The notes: generated by a model from the letters alone, not told the origin. A DNA stretch of 64,000 bases from Lamellibrachia satsuma (GCA_033239005.1 BSQZ01000094.1:1839622-1903621), one strand, 5' to 3'. Shown: positions 26,175 through 37,309, counted from the stretch's first letter. Program-made: numbers and translations.

Positions 26175-26531
26175 TCACTGTGCGGTTTTGCGGTCTCGAC
26201 CACGGCTTGTCTTAGCCTTAGGGGGTGGTGGTGGAATGTCATCATCACTGTCTGATGACACCGGTTCAGTGGGCTTCCGAGATGGTTTTGCAACTGTAGG
26301 GAGAGGTGTTGTCGTGTCTTGGCAACGTTCTGTGGTGAAGGGGCGTATCTCCTCGTACAAATATCATTGCCGCTTCGCATCGAGTCCTTTGGACACAATG
26401 TTCTGTGGCATTGTACGACTGCCCGGCAATTTCCGCTTCACGAGTGGCTGTTCGAGAAATTTGCTGTCTGCGAACTCCTGCACGCGCATGTTTGACGATC
26501 CTTGCAGTGGGTCAGATGGGAAATGGACCTG
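26175..26531 (-). pseudogene. Unrecognised exon-like frame, one internal stop
   Basis: On the minus strand a clean acceptor (TTTGTTTTACCCAG) is followed from 26531 by QVHFPSDPLQGSSNMRVQEF and, after a TGA near 26364, in the same frame by YLYEEIRPFTTERC, a Pro/Thr/Ser-rich part, DSDDDIPPPPPKAK and a basic end with TGA at 26175-26177. Amino-acid use looks coding (acidic patch, polyproline, basic tail as in nuclear proteins), but no domain is known to me. The single stop makes it either a decayed exon or two unrelated frames. No upstream exon was found in the CpG-rich region above it. Confidence 0.25.
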
Positions 26532-27290
26532 CTGGGTAAAACAAAGCAAAACAGCAAACTAAACTATATTCTATCTATGTAAACACTTCAATCTGACTAC
26601 AACCTTGCGACAACAAAACTATCCTGAGCACTCAATATCATCTCAACGTATTCGTGCGCGCTGTAGCTACATAGATGCACGCTTAAAATACCTTTCCAGT
26701 GGTATGCCATATATGGGCATATCAAGTACTACTCAAAACATGTAACTGTTCGCAACGTAATGCGTAATTCTGTTTAAAATTGGGTGATCTGTGAAAAGGT
26801 AATAAAAACACAAACATTAGCAACTTACACTCGGAAAAAGAGAAAACCGCTTCGTTTTATAAAAAACATCTCATCGTACAATATAAGACATGCCACTTGA
26901 ATATCATCGATTATGTGCTTTGTATGCGGTTATGAACATATCCTAATATTTAACTCATTCCGGCAAAGCCAAAGGGCGATAATATGCACAATGAACACTA
27001 TTTTCATATTCAATACGTTACCCGTATATTTTTGGTAAACTTAAAGTTCGATCCATGCCACAATTATCATAAATTCAGAAATCGATCATTCAAAAATGTA
27101 ATGTAGTCCCAATGCAAAAAAAAAGAAATCTAAGTGTAAACAACTCCTGCGTCCAACATATTGTCCAATGTTTTTACAATCAAAATCATCGACAGCGTCA
27201 GAGAATATTCCCTCGCGCCAATGCCAAAGTTCCCAGCGGCATTCAATGTTCAAAGTTACGCTTTCTTTGCGAAGGTAGAATGTTCAACGG
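26532..27290. other. Intergenic, no gene recognised
   Basis: AT-rich DNA with no defensible exon. Confidence 0.4.
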
Positions 27291-27690
27291 CCTCAGGCTC
27301 AGCGCCAAGTTTCGGGATCGGCGTCGATCGGGTTTCGTTCGGAGTCCGAGAGCATTCGTCCACGTCCACGACAGATGTTTCCTACGTCTACGAGCGCCTC
27401 GACCGGCGTCGACGTCGGACGTTTTGAGATGTCCGCCCGTTCGTCCGAGACTGTTCATCTGCGGCCACGATAGATGATCTTTGCCTCGATCGGCGTCGAT
27501 CACGAAACGTTCACCGTCCGAGTGCGTTCACCAACGGCCGTGGTGGTAAATGTATCCGATGACGTTGGATAGTTGAACCAGCGTCTCGCTCGGCGTCGAC
27601 GACGGATGTTTCCAGTGGCGATCGCCAGTGTCGGTTGCTGGTGACATTTGCCGATCGTTAGATCTCGATCGTCTCGCTCGCGCTTGGAAT
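27291..27690. repeat. CpG-rich degenerate tandem block, period ~90-100 bp
   Basis: The motif TCGGCGTCGA (or CCGGCGTCGA) recurs at about 27315, 27410, 27490 and 27590. Each time it is followed by a diverged segment containing ACG(A/T)TTT-like and GTCCG-like pieces. The block is much richer in CpG than its surroundings. It may be an old satellite, a CpG-island promoter, or both; no reading frame in it is credible. Confidence 0.5.
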
Positions 27691-28655
27691 CTTCCCAAAC
27701 ACGTACTAGGCACTGAGCAAATTTAATATTACCAAACGTGATAGGAAAAAAAACATTTCACGTTCACAACAGTCGTCGTCTAGATAAATCATAAACGCTC
27801 GGTAACCCCGTACACGTGTGCATCTCCCCGGAGGTTCCCCGGTCCCCGGGGCAGCTCCTCGTCATAAAGCTAAAAAATATATAAAAAAACCGAAAAGCGA
27901 ACCTTACTACCAACGCGTCCTGCCGTCTGCAGCCGAAACAGCGATCGGTCAAACCGGAAGCACGCGTGAGGCACCTGAAATGTAAGATCACTGATGATTA
28001 GCTGATTACATTTTAAATAACTTGACCGGTTACCTGGGCTACATCTCAATAACACTAATGTCATCGTTTTGAACACAGGCAGTACTGCATACAGGCATGT
28101 GCTCAACAAACTTCGGGCTGTGTTATGCTTACCTCGGAGTCGAAGGCGTCCCTCCCGACAGGTAGTCTTGACTGTAGGACACCCCCAACCGTGCAGTGTC
28201 TTCACGCGTCACTTCCGGTAACCGTACGATCGTTTGCTGCGTGTACGACGTGATAACGTCAACGCTCAATGCCTAGTGACGAGTGAGACGTTCCGTCGAC
28301 ACCAAAAACTCTGGGACTTGAACCGTGTGTGTTTGAAATCTAGCTTGTCGGTGATTGCTACCAGTCACTACACCACGACGTGACTATATCGGCGCATTTC
28401 ATTGGCTTGTGTTTGATTTACGCCAAAGGACAATCGACGTTCGAAATTCATAGCAACCGTTTGCCAATGAAAACGTTTCTTTCTTACGCACGCACGCAAC
28501 ACGTCGCAAGCAAACGTTCCAACGCGTTTATTCTGCAACTCTTCGAAGCATTGTTCGCTACCTTCTGTATAATTAATAGCGTTATTCTTGCCTTTAGAAT
28601 GAATCCCAAATTATAGCCTGATTAAGACCGGAACTCCATTATGCAACATGGAACC
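27691..28655. other. Intergenic, no gene recognised
   Basis: CpG density stays fairly high to about 28300 and then falls. Minus-strand frames at 27764-27991 and 27870-28205 have no motifs. Confidence 0.4.
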
Positions 28656-29338
28656 AATAATGTGGTGATTAAACAATATATAATCTTACTGATGATGACG
28701 ATATTGCCAGGCAGAAAAGATGTATCTATGCTTAAGCAAATGCTTTAGCCAGAACATTTCACTTGTGCAACAATTCCATTAAAACAACTTTATTTAATTC
28801 ATACTGTGGTTCAATGTACACCTCAAGTCTTTTGTGTAATTTTAAAAAACAGAGTCTGAAAGGTATTACTGTCGCTTATAACAACAGTTTTAGAATTATA
28901 CACAACTTGTCACCCCGCTGTAGTGCAAGTCATATGTTAGCTACTAATTATGTTAAATCCTTTAATGAACGTATTCGCTCATAAATTTTTTACCTTTTAT
29001 GCCGGTTGGAAAAATCCGACAATATACTTTTTATGAATTATCTTCACACTTTTATTTATTATCGAAGTCCATTGATTAAACATTGGATTGATCAATTGTA
29101 CGCTTTTAATTCATGATGTTTGTACTTTTATACAAATATATATTTTTTTATCCGGACTTATCTTATATATATTTTTACTACATGTCATGTATGTATATTT
29201 ATATATATATTTTTCTCACTACATGTACCTCTATTGTTCATCATGTGTGTATATGTATGTTTTTTTTTTTACTTGTATGTATATATAATATTATGGGCTC
29301 TTGCCTGAAATAAAACATTATTATTATTATTATTATAA
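28656..29338 (+). pseudogene. 5'-truncated LINE with (ATT)n tail
   Basis: From about 28690 the plus strand reads NLTDDDDIARQKRCIYA, a stop, ANALARTFHLC, and then LFNSYCGSMYTSSLLCNFKK and SLKGITVAYNNSFRIIHNL. This is the region after the RT core in a common LINE type (cysteine-spaced, 'VAYNN' segment). At least two in-frame stops are present. The 3' part is AT-rich and ends with AATAAA at about 29310 and an (ATT)n run to about 29338. A short tandem A/T-rich tail is typical of CR1/L2/RTE-like insertions. The element is dead on arrival (5' truncation), oriented plus. Clade assignment is tentative. Confidence 0.65.
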
Positions 29339-30355
29339 CCTGAGTAAGACGCGAGACAATATTCCGTCTCTCATTACGCTCAAATCTTCCACGCCAAGTA
29401 CGAAACTTATATTAGAGGACTACCTGGAAAGAAAGGGTTTCTGATGTACCCGGTATCTCTCTGTGCTAGGATAGCTGGTGGGGCTGCAGGTCTAAGCAGG
29501 CCCAGTTTCACATAGATGACATGGCGAATCACACTAGGCTCAAAATATCGAATGTACTGGCGTCAATTTTGAAATTATGACATATTGCAAACGGTTATGC
29601 CTTGCACTAGGGTTGAACCTTCACTATAGATATCCGAGTAGATTTTATTAGAGGCGTTTGACAGAAAAGATGGGGACAAAAAAGAAACATTATGAGTCTA
29701 GTCAAAATGTTAGGGTTTCTGATGCAACTATACGCAGAAACAAATTCTCATTATTAAACAACTGTTATAGAACTGATGAACATATTGCGGTAATCAGCTA
29801 ATGCAGAATGGCGGTTGAACTAGAACAATAGGGAGCGTCTTGTTTTCTGGTTCGCAAAATTTGCCACCACTTACAAACTGGACCATATAGAAATATTGGT
29901 ATTTTTCAATAAATAAACACCTTGAAAGTTTGATAACTTTTCCATTGGCGCCGGTATGTCATTCATGCTGCAATTTAGTGTTATAAATATATTGTGATAT
30001 TAGGCAGAAACAATGGATATCAATCAATGTATTATCAATTTTATGACAGGACACCACGAAAATAGTTCACATAGTTATGTATTACGAATTTGCGTGTGCT
30101 TTATAGTCGTAATGAAGTATGAAAGCAGCTGTTTACTCGTAGTAGTGGTAGTGGCATTACGATATTGAACAAGATTGCCATCTGAATACCCTCACAGAGT
30201 ATGTAGATTCTGGTGCGCTTACAGTTTTGAACAAAATGACAACTTTCCACCCATGCGCACAAACAATTGTCAAAACAAGCTAAAAGGCTACTAGCCTAGA
30301 AGAGCTGAAGAGGATATATGTACGTATCTCAAGTCTCAAGTAGTTATACTCCAAA
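29339..30355. other. Intergenic, no gene recognised
   Basis: Unique AT-rich DNA between a LINE 3' end and a SINE; no gene found. Confidence 0.4.
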
Positions 30356-30536
30356 CAGCCCAATCTTGAGCTAACGCAGGAGTTTGGACCAACGGCTTTT
30401 AGTGTCTCTTCCGAAAGACACGGGCAAAGTGGGGTGAACGAAATTGCCCAAGCTTCGAAACGGCGGAGGTGGAATCGAACCACCGTCCTCTCAATCGACA
30501 GGCGGGTGCTCTAACGATTAGACCACCGCTCCCCAC
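30356..30536 (-). repeat. SINE family, copy C with tRNA-like head
   Basis: On the minus strand it begins GTGGGGAGCGGTGGTCTAAT and carries TTAGAGCAC, CCCGCCTGTCGA and GGTTCGATTCC. These correspond to the A box, a GTC-anticodon-like loop and the B box of a tRNA-Asp-like ancestor. The body that follows (TGGGCAATTTCGTTCACCCC, GAAGAGACACTAAAAGCCG) is shared with copy D. Acceptor and anticodon stems do not pair properly, so it is not a working tRNA gene. Confidence 0.8.
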
Positions 30537-31040
30537 GTATGTATATAAGATGCATAAAACCTAGGGCTAGACTAGATGGCAAGTGTAAAGGGACGTCATC
30601 GGCTTATCTGAAGTCAATGTTGCAACCTTCAAAACGTCCCACTAAGCTTATAAATACAACACAGGGCTCTCTCATTACTGCTCGCTGATTTGGCATTTGC
30701 GTGTTTCTGGGCAGCCGACCTTAATTGTAGCCCTCCCCGCTGACCGTGGAAAATTACTCTGTGGCCGAGAGCCGAGAGAGAGCACGACGCGTCCAGGTTA
30801 CTCGACGTTATTTTTCTTCACTGTGACGTCATCCGGCGCGTGAAGACGCTCAGCCTCGCGGCTAGGCCTGATAGACCAAACATCATCTCGCCAATTTTCA
30901 CGGACACGGTCAGGCGATCAACCCTAATCTGGTTGGCATCCATCGTGGCGTGCAGGCACGAATCAGACAGCCGATACACGACGCCATCTACACTCTATGC
31001 AAAAGAGACAGTATTAACTTGGGTATATTGTACATGTCAG
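30537..31040. other. Region between SINE and decayed frame
   Basis: A plus-strand frame from 30840 joins the decayed frame described next. Nothing else is recognised. Confidence 0.4.
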
Positions 31041-31720
31041 CAAAGTGTCACTAGGGAAATGTATGACAGAGACCAGCAGAACGCGTTTTCCTTCACCAAC
31101 TCAACCAAGATGTTGCGTGTCTTACAGGCTGAGCTTGAGTTACACAAGGATGTACAACTTAGTATGAACAACAGAACAAAGCTTTAGTCGATGGTCCAGT
31201 CGTGCGAACGCTCTGTATGCGTTCACGTCTGCATTTACTACTGAAGAAGGTGGAGACGACAAAGCCAGGCGCTACCTGTTGTCCATTAAACATGCTGAGT
31301 TCTTCGTAACCCCAGCGACCACTAAGCAACATGTCCTCGAAAGTCTACTTCTTCTGACCACATTCCTACAGAAAAAACAGTGTGACAGTGGAGGCAGCCA
31401 CTGTGACCACCGAGCTGCAGCAGGAGAGGGCCGACCTAGAAGTCTAGAATGCATTGAATGAAGTTGGTCACTGGAAAGCAAACTGGGAGATGGTGAACGT
31501 CGCTGAGAGACCCAGCACACTCGACGACACGATACAGGAAGTCAGTCTATGACTTGTACAGTAACGTGATACTACTGGTGGTGTGTGTCTCGACTGCCAC
31601 AACAGAGCAGTTAATCAGTCATGCAAGGCCTCAAGAACAATCTCCGCTCCCTTACGAATGCTCACAAGGAGAAGCAATTAGACGCAGAACGCACCATACA
31701 CCAGTACGGTCTTTAAAGGA
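31041..31720 (+). pseudogene. Decayed coiled-coil-like reading frame
   Basis: Coding-like stretches lie in different plus frames: MYDRDQQNAFSFTNSTKMLR and LQAELELHKDVQLSMNN (31060-31187); YLLSIKHAEFFVTPATTKQH and LLLLTTFLQKK (31270-31380); then a one-base shift to TVEAATVTTELQQERADLEV, a stop and NALNEVGHWKANWEMVNVAE (31385-31520); then MQGLKNNLRSLTNAHKEKQL (31620-31690). Heptad-like spacing and Glu/Gln/Leu content suggest a long coiled-coil protein. Stops and shifts show it is broken unless short introns were missed. A SINE interrupts its 3' side. The family is not recognised; a transposon-borne, viral or host origin are all possible. Confidence 0.4.
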
Positions 31721-31732
31721 ACATTTGTTGAG

Positions 31733-31930
31733 CAGCCCAATCTTGGGCTAACGCAGGAGTTTGGACCAACGGCTTTTAGTGTCTCTTTCGAAAGACACGG
31801 GCAAAGTGGGGTGAACGAAATTGCCCAAGCTTCGTAACGGCGGAGGTGGAATCGAACCACCGTCCTCTCGATCGACAGGCGGGTGCTCTAATCATTAGAC
31901 CACCGCTCCCCACAGACCACCGCTCCCCAC
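31733..31930 (-). repeat. SINE family, copy D with duplicated 5' end
   Basis: More than 90% identical by eye to copy C over about 180 bp, including the tRNA-like head. The first ~16 bases of the head (GACCACCGCTCCCCAC in plus orientation) are present twice in tandem at 31899-31930, either a start-site duplication or an insertion-site effect. Confidence 0.8.
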
Positions 31931-32237
31931 GTGAAAGGGAGTGTAATAACAGAAACCTCTATGTAGATATAATAGACACGTAAACACCTATTACTGAAGC
32001 AGTACCATTCCTTACATCTCTTTCCTGGCTGTCATTATTGCAACTGGCTTGCGTTTGTTTATTAATACCAGGGGTGTAGATAGCTGGACGCACGTATGTG
32101 AATTATAGCCCTACCACTTTGGGTGTAGTTCTAAATTGTCTAGATTTCCCCCCGCGTGACAGTTAGAGACAACATCTGAGACAACGGGTCATTCTATTAT
32201 GATGTTTTGCGTGGTAACCAGTTTACTCACCAGGGGT

Positions 32238-32345
32238 TTCTCTCGACCACTCGCAGACTTAAAGAACTGAATATAGCCAGGTACTCACTTATACAGGTGA
32301 GTGAACTGGAGCAACGTAGTGTGAGCAAAATTCGAAACGACAGCA
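32238..32345 (-). repeat. SINE family, copy E (body only)
   Basis: TATAGCCAGGTACTCACTTA and AGGTGAGTGAACTGGAGCAA are the reverse complement of the body of copy A and agree with copy G at 47.5 kb. No head or tail is recognisable. Confidence 0.6.
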
Positions 32346-32464
32346 AGAAGATTCGAAGTGGGTATTAACAAGATTTAACAAGATTGCCATCCCAAACAAC
32401 AAGTTCTAGATGGCAAGTGGACAAGGAAGCCATTGGCTTATCGAGAGATCAACAATTTTCTCAT

Positions 32465-32820
32465 CTATGTGTAGCCCGCCCTTATCAGATATCTGTCAAT
32501 TCTATTTTTAAACATATTCACACTACTAGCATTAACACAATCGTTTGGCAGTTTGTTCCATTTATTTATCACCCTCTGTGAGAAAGAGTACTTTCTCATG
32601 TTCAACCTACACTGCTCCTTAACTAATGCTGCTTTGTGTCCTCTGGTTCTACTGCCTTCTTTAAGTTTGAAGAACATATTCCTATCAACATCCTCATAAC
32701 CGTTCACTATTTTAAACACTTCTATTTGGTCTCCTCTTAGTCTCCTGGTCTCTAGTGTTGTCAAACCACATTGTAATAAGCGGCTTTCGTAACTAAGGTC
32801 TCCCAATTCTGGAATAATTT
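32465..32820 (-). pseudogene. LINE ORF2 C-terminal fragment
   Basis: The minus strand reads LGDLSYESRLLQCGLTTLET, then RRLRGDQIEVFKIVNGYEDV, and ends near SVNMFKNRIDRYLI. The 'L-T-T-L-E-x-R-R-x-R-G-D-x-I-E-x-(F/Y)-K-I' segment followed by 'S-F-S-x-R-V-x-x-x-W-N-x-L-P' is very common at the C-terminus of LINE ORF2 proteins in invertebrates. About 113 codons are open with no upstream RT core, so it is a 5'-truncated insertion. Its sequence is better preserved than the other LINE relics here, suggesting it is younger. Confidence 0.78.
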
Positions 32821-33270
32821 TTAAAGGTACATAGTCTGATCGTTGTTATTGTCAAATCATGTTTTATAGTATAAACTACAGAGGTTTATCTATATTTTAA
32901 TATCTTGACTGCCCAAATGTATTTGAGTGAACCACAAATTTCAAATATAACTCCACCGTTATCTGTGTTACGAATATCGACGTTGCTGTTCAGCTTGCAA
33001 TGCAAACACGATATTCGGGTCGAAACATTCAAATTAATCAAATAACGGTGAAATTATCTTCACACTGTGGTTCCTTAAAACACATTTGAACGACCAAGAT
33101 GCTAGAACATACATAGTTTATACTATATAACATGATTGTATGATAAAAACCATAAGACAATGTAACTTTAAAAGCAACTTCATGATTTGACGACAATCAG
33201 GCAGCAGTGTCCACATTGGGTTTGGCTCCTCGGTAGGCTTAATGTTTATTTTTTGAAATCAAGCATACAC

Positions 33271-33414
33271 GTTCATTGGTGAGTTTTATTATTGCTCTCG
33301 TGTATTAAATTATTCATTTGAATATTGCTCCCCTCCACCCACCGTTCATGGGTGAGTTATCATTGCTCTCGTGTGTGAAATGATTCAATTGAATAGTGCT
33401 CCCCTCCACCCACA
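33271..33414. repeat. ~72-bp tandem duplication
   Basis: Two diverged copies, each starting GTTCAT(T/G)GGTGAG and ending in TGCTCCCCTCCACCCAC. Confidence 0.8.
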
Positions 33415-34534
33415 TTTCTTAACGCAGGGACGTGGAATATAAGTGGAGACCGAATGAATGAATGACTGTTTACAAGTTAGGAATACTCAACAGATGCGCC
33501 AAGAAAGACGGGTGATCATCCCAAGTTCATTAACCTGCACATTTGGGTTCAAATAATTTGAAAACATGCCTTTCTGGTTTGTAAAATCATTGTTTCATTC
33601 ATAACAATTATTTCATAGTTCAAAAGCTGTTTTGCGATAGGCATATAAAACAACATGCTAAATTAGTTATGATAGATTTGTGCCTCCATTGTATGGCCTA
33701 GTGGACTCAAGGCACATTTGCTTTTGTGTATTGTATTTCAATGCCAGAATCAACTCCTAGCACCTTGTCATTCTCGCTATACTAATTCCCTACAAGTGGT
33801 GTCGCCGTCCCGCTGGCCACCGGATCTTACAATTAGGCGCCAATAACTAAACAAAATTATTTTTCCATCACAAATGTATATAATATCAGTGACACCATTC
33901 GTTCGCGATCTCAGACGGCCACAATGTCATTGGTTAACGCCAGAGGGCATCACAATCGAGGGCACAAGGCGTGAATCATGACCTCCTCATTCCGCGTCAC
34001 CACACAGTTACCGCAGGAATGATAAGCCACGCACCTCTCAATTACACTTCCTCACATATAATAATATTGTATATTATGACACTTCAAACTGTGTAGTGTA
34101 TTAACCACTAGATTGTGTCTTCTTGCACACTGCACAGGCACATGTTATGGTCAGCCACAAGTTAAATATGTGCGATGCACACGTGTCAGTCCCCAGTTAA
34201 ACATTCTTCTTTCAAGGAGTATAAATTACCAACATTGCATACCATCTCAAAACCACTGGCATTTCATTCATCACCCATCAACACGGACAATCATCTGTTG
34301 TCCTGGGGTGATTAATTACAACTTTCAATTACGTTCACTTGCATTTTGAGAGTTAACTAGCTAAGTTAATTTGTAAGTTAACTTTTGCTGACTTATGAAT
34401 GACCCTGTGAAGAACACAAACGAAAAAAACAAACACTGTCTATGTTTATTTTATATCAACATTTTAGTGTTTACAGTGAACAGCTACATTCTCTACAGCT
34501 AGACACGAAACACTATCACACCAATGTAAATCAT
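33415..34534. other. Intergenic, no gene recognised
   Basis: No coding signal. A CCTGGGGTGATTAATTA stretch at about 34301-34320 resembles an end of the element that follows. Confidence 0.4.
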
Positions 34535-34681
34535 CCAGGCATGGGGCAATCTATCTGTTAATTAACCAGTTAAATTAATCTTAGAATTTTTCCAATTAAG
34601 TTAACCTGCATTATGAAAGTTAAGGTTAACTTAACGTTTGCAAATTAACAATGTAATTAAGTTAATCACCCCATGCCCGGC
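34535..34681. mobile_element. Short MITE-like element, CCAGGCATGGGG ends
   Basis: It begins CCAGGCATGGGGCAAT and ends ATCACCCCATGCCCGG, an imperfect terminal inverted repeat. Inside, TTAAGTTAACCT and AGGTTAACTTAA form a second dyad about 16 bases apart. The interior is extremely TTAA/GTTAAC-rich. No target duplication is clear. A possible relative lies at 20836-20885. Confidence 0.5.
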
Positions 34682-35355
34682 CCTTGTCCACAGAAGATAA
34701 CCTTTAATCCCCAAAAGATAACATTCAATCAAAACGTACTTGCATAACACACTATTTAACTGGAATGCAGTAAAATACCAATTTATTACATTCAACATAA
34801 CATCAGAAATTCACTATGCAACCAGGATATTTTCTGTCTTCAACAGTTGTGCAACCAGTGCCCCTACTAAGTTGTCCATCTTAACCAACAAAACACAAAC
34901 AAAATTATTATCATCACAGTAATACTGAATAAGCACGCATGAATCCATCATGGCAAGAGAGGCTTCGTGCTGATCCTATGTAAGGCCTTCTAAGACCAGT
35001 ATTTAGAAAATGTCACACCTTCTTCTATGACAAACTCAACAGAAAATAACGAAGAAATTTCATTCAAACACTCTCTAGGAATCATTTATTTAGTGAAAAA
35101 ACTGTATCACTTGATTAAAGAATCACTGCTCAGCGATATTCCACCTTTGTCAAAGCATAGCTTAGTGTCTAGGCCTAGTTTGGACAAATTAATTTAACAA
35201 TTTCCAAGGACACAAAACCACAGCATCCAACTTTTCAAAACTTTGCACACACCCTTTAATAAGGGGGGGGGACTGACCATCAGATATGTCCACCACCATG
35301 TTAACCTGAATATGTGAACTGTTAATATGTGAACAAAACAACCTTATACATTTAA
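34682..35355. other. Intergenic, no gene recognised
   Basis: No coding signal; a short poly-G run lies at about 35264-35272. Confidence 0.4.
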
Positions 35356-35441
35356 CTAACTCGCTCACTCACTCACTCACTCACTCACTCACTCACTCAC
35401 TCACTCACTCTCACTCTCTATATATATATATATATATATAC
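35356..35441. repeat. (CACT)n(TA)n microsatellite
   Basis: About 13 CACT units followed by TA dinucleotides and a short CATA run. Confidence 0.94.
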
Positions 35442-36075
35442 ATACATACATACATACGTAAACATGTTCCTTATTAGCACGATGCAGCCAAAAAGAAAAC
35501 AAACTTTAAAAACACACAAGCCTAGAACTTGGACATATATATATATATATATATATAATTTATATATACGTAAACACATACATGACTATAAATACAAAAC
35601 ATGTTCCTTATTACCATGATGCAACAGAAAAGAAAACAAAACACAGTCACACACTGCACGCATCCATGCATGCACACTGCACGCATGTACACTGCACGCA
35701 TGCATGCATGTACAAGGGATTATGCTCACAATCTTGTGGCAAGAACCCAACTACAAGTTTTGATACGTAGGATATGGCAAACAAGGCTTTTTAAATGTCT
35801 TCATATCAGATCTACCTTGATAACTGAGAAAGTAACATCTCGATCTAAGAGAAACTTATCTGCACACAGCCTAACATTCAGTTGGACCTTTTAGATTGGG
35901 GAGGTATATGGACCATATGTACTGCTGTAAATATTTAAGCGCATATTTTCATCAGACATGGATAAAATTAAATGACAAACTGATGACAATCGAAGCACAA
36001 GATATTCTTAATGCTAGGTAGATCTCCGACAAAACCTAGTGGGTTATGATAGACGTATGTATATTCTGTGGCACA
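35442..36075. other. Intergenic with small repeats, no gene recognised
   Basis: It holds a TA run at 35535-35558 and a 15-bp-type repeat (CACTGCACGCATGTA) at about 35653-35710. No gene is seen. Confidence 0.4.
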
Positions 36076-36249
36076 ATAGGTGGTTAACTCTGGCTTGTAA
36101 TAGGTGGTTAACTCTTGCTTGTAATAGGTGGTTAACTCTTGCTTGGAATAGGTGGTTAACTCTTGCTTGGAATAGGTGGTTAACTCTTGCTTAGAATAGG
36201 TGGTTAACTCTTGCTTGGAATAGGTGGTTAACTCTTGCTTGGAATAGGA
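36076..36249. repeat. 24-bp tandem repeat, about 7 copies
   Basis: Units of AATAGGTGGTTAACTCTTGC plus TTGG, nearly identical. Confidence 0.94.
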
Positions 36250-36282
36250 ATGTTATAGGTCAATTAATGAAGGACAAATGTT

Positions 36283-36286
<4 letters not shown>

Positions 36287-36356
<70 letters not shown>
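36287..36356. repeat. (TA)n microsatellite
   Basis: About 35 TA dinucleotides. Confidence 0.95.
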
Positions 36357-36358
<2 letters not shown>

Positions 36359-36540
36359 GGGTATATGCAGAATTTCAACTAAAAAATACAGATTTCAACC
36401 AACAAAATTTAGCAGCCATACTTTTAAGTAACAAACTGCCAAATGTCTGGTCCACAAAGCTACTTCACCCCGTCACTTGGTAACGTACGGCAAGAACTAG
36501 ACTCACTTATACATACATGTACTTGTCAGTTTCTAACAAT

Positions 36541-36915
36541 AGGTAAAAGGTAAATTATCATATAGCGCGGTATCCAGTCCTTGCGACTGATCAAAATGCT
36601 TTATGCTTCACCCCTGGCAGACCTGTTCCTTTACGCTTCACCCCCTGGCAGACCTGTTCCTTTACGCTTCACCCCCTGGCAGACCTGTTCCTTTACGCTT
36701 CACCCCCTGGCAGACCTGTTCCTTTACGCTTCACCCCCTGGCAGACCTGTTCCTTTATGCTTCACCCCCTGGCAGAACTGTTCCTTTACGCTTCACCCCC
36801 TGACAGACCTGTTCCTTTATGCTTCACCCCCTGGCAGACCTGTTCCTTTATGCTTCACCCCCTGGCAGACCTGTTCATTCCAACGCCAACTTGACTTCTC
36901 TGGGAAGTGTTGATG
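36541..36915 (-). repeat. SINE family, copy F, tail expanded by 31-bp repeat
   Basis: The left end (GGTAAAAGGTAAATTATCAT, then TATCCAGTCCTTGCGACTG) matches copy G (GGTAAAAACTACATT, GTGTCCAGTCCTTAGGAC). The right end (CTGGCAGACCTGTTCATTCC, GACTTCTCTGGGAAGTGTTG) matches copies A, B and G. Between them sit about nine copies of a 31-bp unit which itself contains CAGACCTGTTC, so the expansion arose inside the SINE tail. Confidence 0.7.
36604..36882. repeat. 31-bp tandem repeat, about 9 copies
   Basis: The unit is CAGACCTGTTCCTTTACGCT plus TCACCCCCTGG. The 110-codon open frame across it (LADLFLYASPPGRPVPL...) is only a repeat translation. Confidence 0.94.
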
Positions 36916-37077
36916 CAATAATTTTACGTGATTTACATAAACAGACTGGTTTGCATCCACATGGAAACATTAATATCTTATACATTAGGATCAATATTTT
37001 TAACTTCATGAAACTAGTGTTATCTAATTAATATAATTGTTTCACTGCTTGACAATAACTTTGTCTAATCTTATACA

Positions 37078-37083
37078 TTTATT
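37078..37083 (-). promoter_or_regulatory. Candidate polyadenylation signal of the hexosaminidase gene
   Basis: AATAAA on the minus strand, about 230 nt past the stop codon at 37310-37312. The position is plausible; no transcript evidence is available. Confidence 0.35.
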
Positions 37084-37309
37084 TTTAATTCAGTGGTCAC
37101 ATTTTGTCTTATGTACCCATTCCATTTTTAGGACCACATTGGAAATAGGTGGACTTCGTGCGCTGTTATGTGTTATCTTTGGTAATATTTTATATAATTG
37201 TCTTGAAAATTAAATTTTAAATAAATAAGTGTTACTGGATGAAATTAATGGACACTGATGGTTTTTCTGAAGGAAACTGCCACTAATGAAAGGTGTGGGA
37301 GGAAGTGTT

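Noticed and set aside
30460..30536. tRNA-Asp gene on the minus strand
   Set aside because: A- and B-box-like segments are present, but the acceptor and anticodon stems do not pair and the sequence is embedded in a repeated SINE body.
36581..36913. 110-codon frame with LADLFLYASPPGRPV repeats
   Set aside because: A 31-bp tandem repeat inside a SINE tail; the 31-residue period follows from the repeat length.
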